Assembly (NCBI GenBank): GCA_016165875.1
Contig: JABBOT010000080.1
Span: forward strand, 2,139,205-2,203,204
DNA length: 64,000 nucleotides
Source: Acanthopleura granulata
Taxonomy: Eukaryota; Mollusca; Polyplacophora; Chitonida; Chitonidae
Direction: 5' to 3'
The first letter of the stretch is position 1. Each line of letters opens with the position of its first letter. The notes below the pieces were generated by a model that was not told the origin of the DNA, made no database searches, and saw only the letters and a list, made by a program, of their open reading frames with translations. Both the position numbers and the translations under genes were made by a program. Positions 59,843 through 64,000 of the stretch are shown here, one piece after another.

Positions 59843-60435
59843 TTGTAAGGTCGAAACCAAGAAAGCGCGAGTGGCCGCGTTCGGCTACCATACAAAACAG
59901 GAACATGAATCAGTACACTGGGGAAGTTTCTTCGCTTGGGATATGTGACATTTCCGTTCACAGGGCGTTTAAAACCCATTCCCGATTTGCTCTGTATATC
60001 CAATCAGACGGGAGACGAAGCCGATGGCTGTCCGTGCAGGGTTGTTTGCAGGAATGAAGAGGATCACATGGACTTGTAGTCTCTACAGACCACAGTGATT
60101 GTAACTGACAAGTCGTCTGAAGATATTTCATATCCAGAAGTAAAATAGTTCCACGTAAATGACTTACTGTAAGCTCATTAGTCTATGTGAATCAGACGTC
60201 GCACTGGAAAATAAAGCGATCATAAGCGAAGACAGATGTGTCTGAAAGTTTCGGGGAAGTTAAAACTGTTCCCAGTAGAAATTTACGGAAGTTGAGAACT
60301 TCCCTTCAGAGCCAGGTTGTGGGATTTTTCCACGCTTTGCATGGAAAGCTTGATGAGTGATTGTGCCGGCGTAATGTAATAAGGGAGCGTCAGCACAGGC
60401 CTAAATAAATAAAAACATATCTTTCCGAACAAGTG

Positions 60436-60675
60436 ATGTGGATGAATCACACGTTCATTCCGTTGATACACGAAAATAGTTGTAGGGATGTCCAAGGGAA
60501 CTATTCATACCAAAGTTTGTTTGCTTATGATTCTACTTCACTAAAATTCCTAGCCACAGCGAAGTGCAAGACTTCCGATAAGTTGTTCGGGAGATTTTCA
60601 ATATCCGCCAAGATTTCCCCAATAATTAACGCATGTCCTAAGTCAAAAATGAGACATGTCCCTCTTTCCCCAAAG
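60436..60675 (+). CDS. Candidate 80-codon exon, unknown product
   Basis: An open frame from ATG at 60436 (G at -3) runs exactly 80 codons into a donor-like CCAAAG|GTATAA at 60676, after which it would stop within two codons. The product is mixed polar, with four Cys (residues 16, 45, 69 and a Lys-Cys-Lys context near 45) and several Lys/Ser, and no membrane segment. Codon choice is unremarkable. No homology is recognised. It may be a genuine exon or a chance frame. Confidence 0.27.
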
Positions 60676-60978
60676 GTATAAGCACTGTCTCCACAATGAA
60701 ACTAGTTTTTAATCTTCCTTTCCGCTAATAAAATGAAACAAACATTATTAACCTTATTATTGTTATGAAAATCGTACACTCTCATTAATTGTTTTCTAAC
60801 ACCACATGATCTTTAAGTAACAGCCATCTTTTCAACTCATTATTTGTAAATTAAATATTCCAGTGCCAAAAAGTATGACCTCAATTTCTTCCCTGGGCAT
60901 TTGTCATACACTGCATATTTGCTTGCACAACGTTATATAAATTATATTCGGTTAGAAAAACTGTAATTCTGGTTTCTC

Positions 60979-61403
60979 GCTGGTTTACGGTCAAGGTCGT
61001 TGTAATCACACTGGTTTTCAATCACGGCCATCCACAATAACGCTGGTTTACAGTCATGGACATTGTCATGACGCTGGTTTACAATCGCAGTGGTCCACAG
61101 TCACGCTGGTTTACAGTTGAGGCCGTTGTAATCATGGTGGTTTACAATGGCAGGGGGTACGCAATCACACTGCTTTATAGCCACGCTGGTTTACAATTGC
61201 AGTGGTCTACAATCACGCTGGGTTACAGTCGCAGTCGATGTAATCACGGTGGTTTACGATCGCAGTGGTCCACCATCACACTGGTTTACAGTCACACTGG
61301 TTGTAATCACACTGGTTTACAATTGGGGTGGTCCACAATCACACTGGTTTACAGTCACGGTCGTTGTAATCAGGCTGGTTTACAAACGCGGTGGTACGTA
61401 GTC
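60979..61403. repeat. 31-32 bp minisatellite, about 14 units, dimeric higher-order period
   Basis: Each unit starts with (G)CTGGTTTACA. Units often alternate between a type ending GTCGTTGTAATCAC and a type ending CAGTGGTCCACAATCAC, giving a period of about 63 bp. Overlapping frames at 61056-61517 translate the array and show repeated Val-Tyr and Trp-Ser/Phe-Thr motifs. Confidence 0.92.
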
Positions 61404-61822
61404 CAGGACGCTACGCTTTTATATACGTCTTTAAATACATTTGCCTCTTTTTTGCTCTCTGTTGCCATTGATGTAGTGCAGCGTACAAGCTTGAAGCTAA
61501 TTGCTTATGATTCGTAAATACCCTTCTAATTGCTGTTTTAACAAAACACGGAACCTGGTTATATGCTTGGACGCCAGGAAGGGAAGTACATAATGTATTG
61601 TAGTATGAATGACCTCATGAGTTTTCTAGGACATAACCCAACTCAACACATCTAATGGTTTCTTGTCTTACATTATAATTCCTGAAAGGCTATTGACCCC
61701 TGCAACGTTAAGACTGGCAGATTAGCCATTTATATAAGGCTTGCTGAAATGCTATTGACATGCATTAAGGTGCCTGGGAAGCCGCTGAAGCCGCGGAAGA
61801 CTAGACACAGCGCGGGAACCTG

Positions 61823-62005
61823 ATGGCCTCTGATGGCTTCAGGGCTATGGAAATCAGCAAACCAAGACAATCACATACTTCGGGACAGGAAAGACGATTG
61901 GCGAGCTTACAAGAGGATAAACTCCTACCGGAAAACGTATTGCGACAGATTAATCTAAGAACATTAACAAGTAAAGGACGATTGGACAAAAAAATAAACA
62001 GCTGA
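61823..62005 (+). CDS. Short open frame, 60 aa, charged helix-like product
   Basis: ATG at 61823 to TGA at 62003-62005. An in-frame TAG lies just upstream in CTAGACACAG, and that same AG could be a splice acceptor. The product is rich in Arg, Lys, Gln, Glu and Leu with amphipathic-helix character from about residue 22 onward and no Cys. The antisense strand is also open over the same interval, which weakens the coding argument. It could be a terminal exon or a small protein; no family is recognised. Confidence 0.3.
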   Translation: MASDGFRAMEISKPRQSHTSGQERRLASLQEDKLLPENVLRQINLRTLTSKGRLDKKINS

Positions 62006-63169
62006 TTATCTGCCACTGTGAAATGAGAAACTGTGTGGAGTAAACATCACCAACTCTTATCACTGAAGTAATGGAAGCATCATACGGTGCGTATCCTCTA
62101 CTTCAGTAAGTTCGTTAAGGTTGATAATCTATATTGTTGCAGAGGCCGAGAATTTAGAATTCAAAATGGAAAGGAAAAAATTATTGCTGGTCAGCATTGG
62201 ATCAGGTTTTCAAGTATCTAGTGATGAGCATTGGTTATTGTCGGTCTAGTCATCACCTAGTTCTGTGCAGCCATAAAATGACCGTTATACCATATAAGTG
62301 AAATATCATTGATTACAACGTAGTTCAAGCAGATACACAAATCTCTGTATCGAGTGGTACGAAGGTTGTTATTTTCAATGAAAAACTGGCAGGCTTCACC
62401 AGGCATATCGTGTCATCTGATCATCTTCTGTTTCCCGTAAAGATTGAAACCACCAGGACAACTTCTCACAAAATGGATGAGGTTTTGGGCATGAGGCTTT
62501 GTACCAATACTATATTTAAATTAATAACAAAACCATTTCCTCAAGTCCCCATCTGATCATCCCGTTAAAAGAGGTCAAAGATTATTAAATAGAAACGATT
62601 AAAAGCCGTCCCTCGACCCAGATTGCATGGAAATGAGGTCACGGCACGAGGTTTCGGTTAGTCCCTGTGCAGCGCAGAACAGGACACAGCGGAACGCTCC
62701 GTCACGCTGTCGGTAACCCCCGAGATCTCGATGATAGCATCATAGCATGTACAACAAACAGACTGGGAATGTATCCTACATCGTCATGGCTATTTTTCGG
62801 GTTTGCGCAAAGTTTCCACTAGACTAAAGTAAGTTACATTATACCAGGAAGCCAAAGAACTACGGGTGGGGACTGTTGACCAGTATTAATTTTTTCTCTT
62901 TAGATATGTATTGTAACTTTATATATCATTATTCATATGACATTATAATCTAAATCCATATTTCCACCGAACTGGTGAGGCGTTCAATAACGGTGAAGTG
63001 TAACGCCATTGATTGTACTGATTTTTATTCGCATTCTATCGTTCGAATATTACTCGAAATGAACGTGTCACTAGGCCAAATTTTTGCATTTAGCCACGAC
63101 GTTGTACCGCAAATCCGATACATTGGCTCATAACACCTCATATATAGGTGTATACATATTGTGTATGAA
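62006..63169. other. Non-coding stretch
   Basis: No gene or repeat I can support. Confidence 0.5.
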
Positions 63170-63271
63170 ATTCCCTCGGGTTCTGCCCGGTTTCCTCAAA
63201 CAATAATGCTGACCGTTGTAATAAATATATAAATACATAAATACAGAAATAAATGAATAAATAAATAAATC
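63170..63271 (+). mobile_element. SINE family A, 3' part
   Basis: CCCTCGGGTTCTGCCCGGTT, TTCCTCAAACAATAATGCTG, then an expanded (AAATA)n tail. Confidence 0.8.
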
Positions 63272-63892
63272 GTGTATGAAAAATGAAAATTGTTAATGAA
63301 TCTTACACAGATGGTATCTTTATTAATTATTTTGCACTAAAACACCTTGCAATGCCATTGTAGCTGCTACATTTTACTAGAAAAGGTCAAATCTCTCAAG
63401 GGATGAATGACTCAGTGTTATTTGTACCAGGTTTCTACCGATGCTCGCGTTAGATGTGGGCAGGCTTGCTTTTTATTCACCCAGTCCTACTACTGATCAC
63501 ACCCTGTGGATGATACAATAATTTCTCACATGGCGCTGGGCAGCAGTTTAAATGCTGGATAATAGCAGGGAGTGTTGCCACAATGTATCTGAAGCATGGC
63601 AGCACTATCCTCTGTTCACACAAATGCTGTGATTTACCATCGTAGTAGTCTTACTTTATGGCATCGCCAGGGAACAATTGATTGCAATTTGAGAACAGGG
63701 TGGTGGTCGATCCACAGTGCAATCCTGACACCATGCTTGCTGGACAACAGCACCGTTTTAGCATTGTACAGCCTCCTACCCGTCTTATAAAGCGAAAGAA
63801 ACTTTGGTTTTGATTAGTATTTGTTAGGGTGCTTTTTTGTTACTTAATTTTTCTCAGGCCAGTATGTCAGGGAAGACTTTTTATACAGTTGC

Positions 63893-64000
63893 TTGATCAG
63901 TTAGAATAAAGTCCTAACTGAGGTGAATGGACGAGGCAGGACTTCGTCTACGGGTGACCATTTTCCAATTTTGACGCTGTCATTCCTGCTCTAGTTTTTC
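63893..64000 (+). repeat. Family F dispersed repeat, copy 4, cut by window end
   Basis: TCAGTTAGAATAAAGTCC, TAACTGAGGTGAATGGACGA, GGGTGACCATTTTCC and CTGTCATTCCTGCTCTAG align with copy 2. Confidence 0.78.

Noticed and set aside
59665..60057. 130-codon frame starting in Lys/Asn/Glu-rich sequence
   Set aside because: It reads through the purine/pyrimidine inverted repeat and starts at GTG, with low-complexity composition.
61056..61517. 153-codon frame with repeated Trp/Tyr motifs
   Set aside because: It is the translation of the minisatellite; the unit length of 31-32 bp is not a multiple of three, so no stable repeated protein would result.

Overview
The window looks like non-bacterial, intron-rich metazoan DNA, most likely from a mollusc or another lophotrochozoan. 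There is no dense array of long open frames, no operons, and no rRNA, CRISPR array or ribosome-binding-site pattern. Instead there are AT-rich non-coding stretches, microsatellites, minisatellites and many copies of a tRNA-derived SINE. Its tail (ATAAATAAATAA preceded by the complement of TTGATTGGTGTTTTACG) resembles repeats I associate with molluscan genomes. That taxonomic call is inference from repeat style and was not tested by a search.

The best-supported gene is at 47.75-49.90 kb on the + strand. It has a TATA-type promoter (47835-47842) and an exon encoding a small secreted protein: a signal-peptide-like segment, a six-cysteine EGF-like module of the C-x-C-x-C type, and a very basic tail with furin-like and dibasic sites. 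A strong 5' splice site lies 6 nt after its stop codon. A strong 3' splice site at 49698 opens a second exon whose 67 open codons are in the same frame as the first exon. A single TAA therefore separates the two. This is the most interesting locus in the window.

Other possible coding pieces are weaker single exons with splice-like borders: 23430-23550 (+), 40197-40245 with 40377-40471 (+), 60436-60675 (+), 61823-62005 (+), 28417-28667 (+) and 56093-56230 (-), plus a few low-confidence open frames. I recognise none of them by family.

Repeats dominate the rest. I see about 20 copies or fragments of SINE family A, two of them with clear target-site duplications (51376/51656 and 53329/53526). 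There is a second tRNA-derived family B (8.85-9.12, 17.9 and 44.8 kb) and a third family C (36.4 and 41.2 kb). A roughly 230-bp family E occurs at 6.5, 18.6 and 33.5 kb, and a roughly 110-bp family F at 1.0, 14.4, 25.6 and 63.9 kb. A roughly 200-bp family G is present in opposite orientations at 10.2 and 37.2 kb. Family H is a terminal-inverted-repeat element at 3.2 and 9.1 kb. Tandem arrays include 3 x 36 bp at the left edge, a 27-30 bp array at 22.5-23.1 kb split by a SINE, a degenerate A-rich array at 58.9-59.2 kb, and a 31-32 bp array with a dimeric higher-order period at 61.0-61.4 kb. Two tandem duplications (120 bp at 20.0 kb, 132 bp at 31.7 kb) complete the picture.
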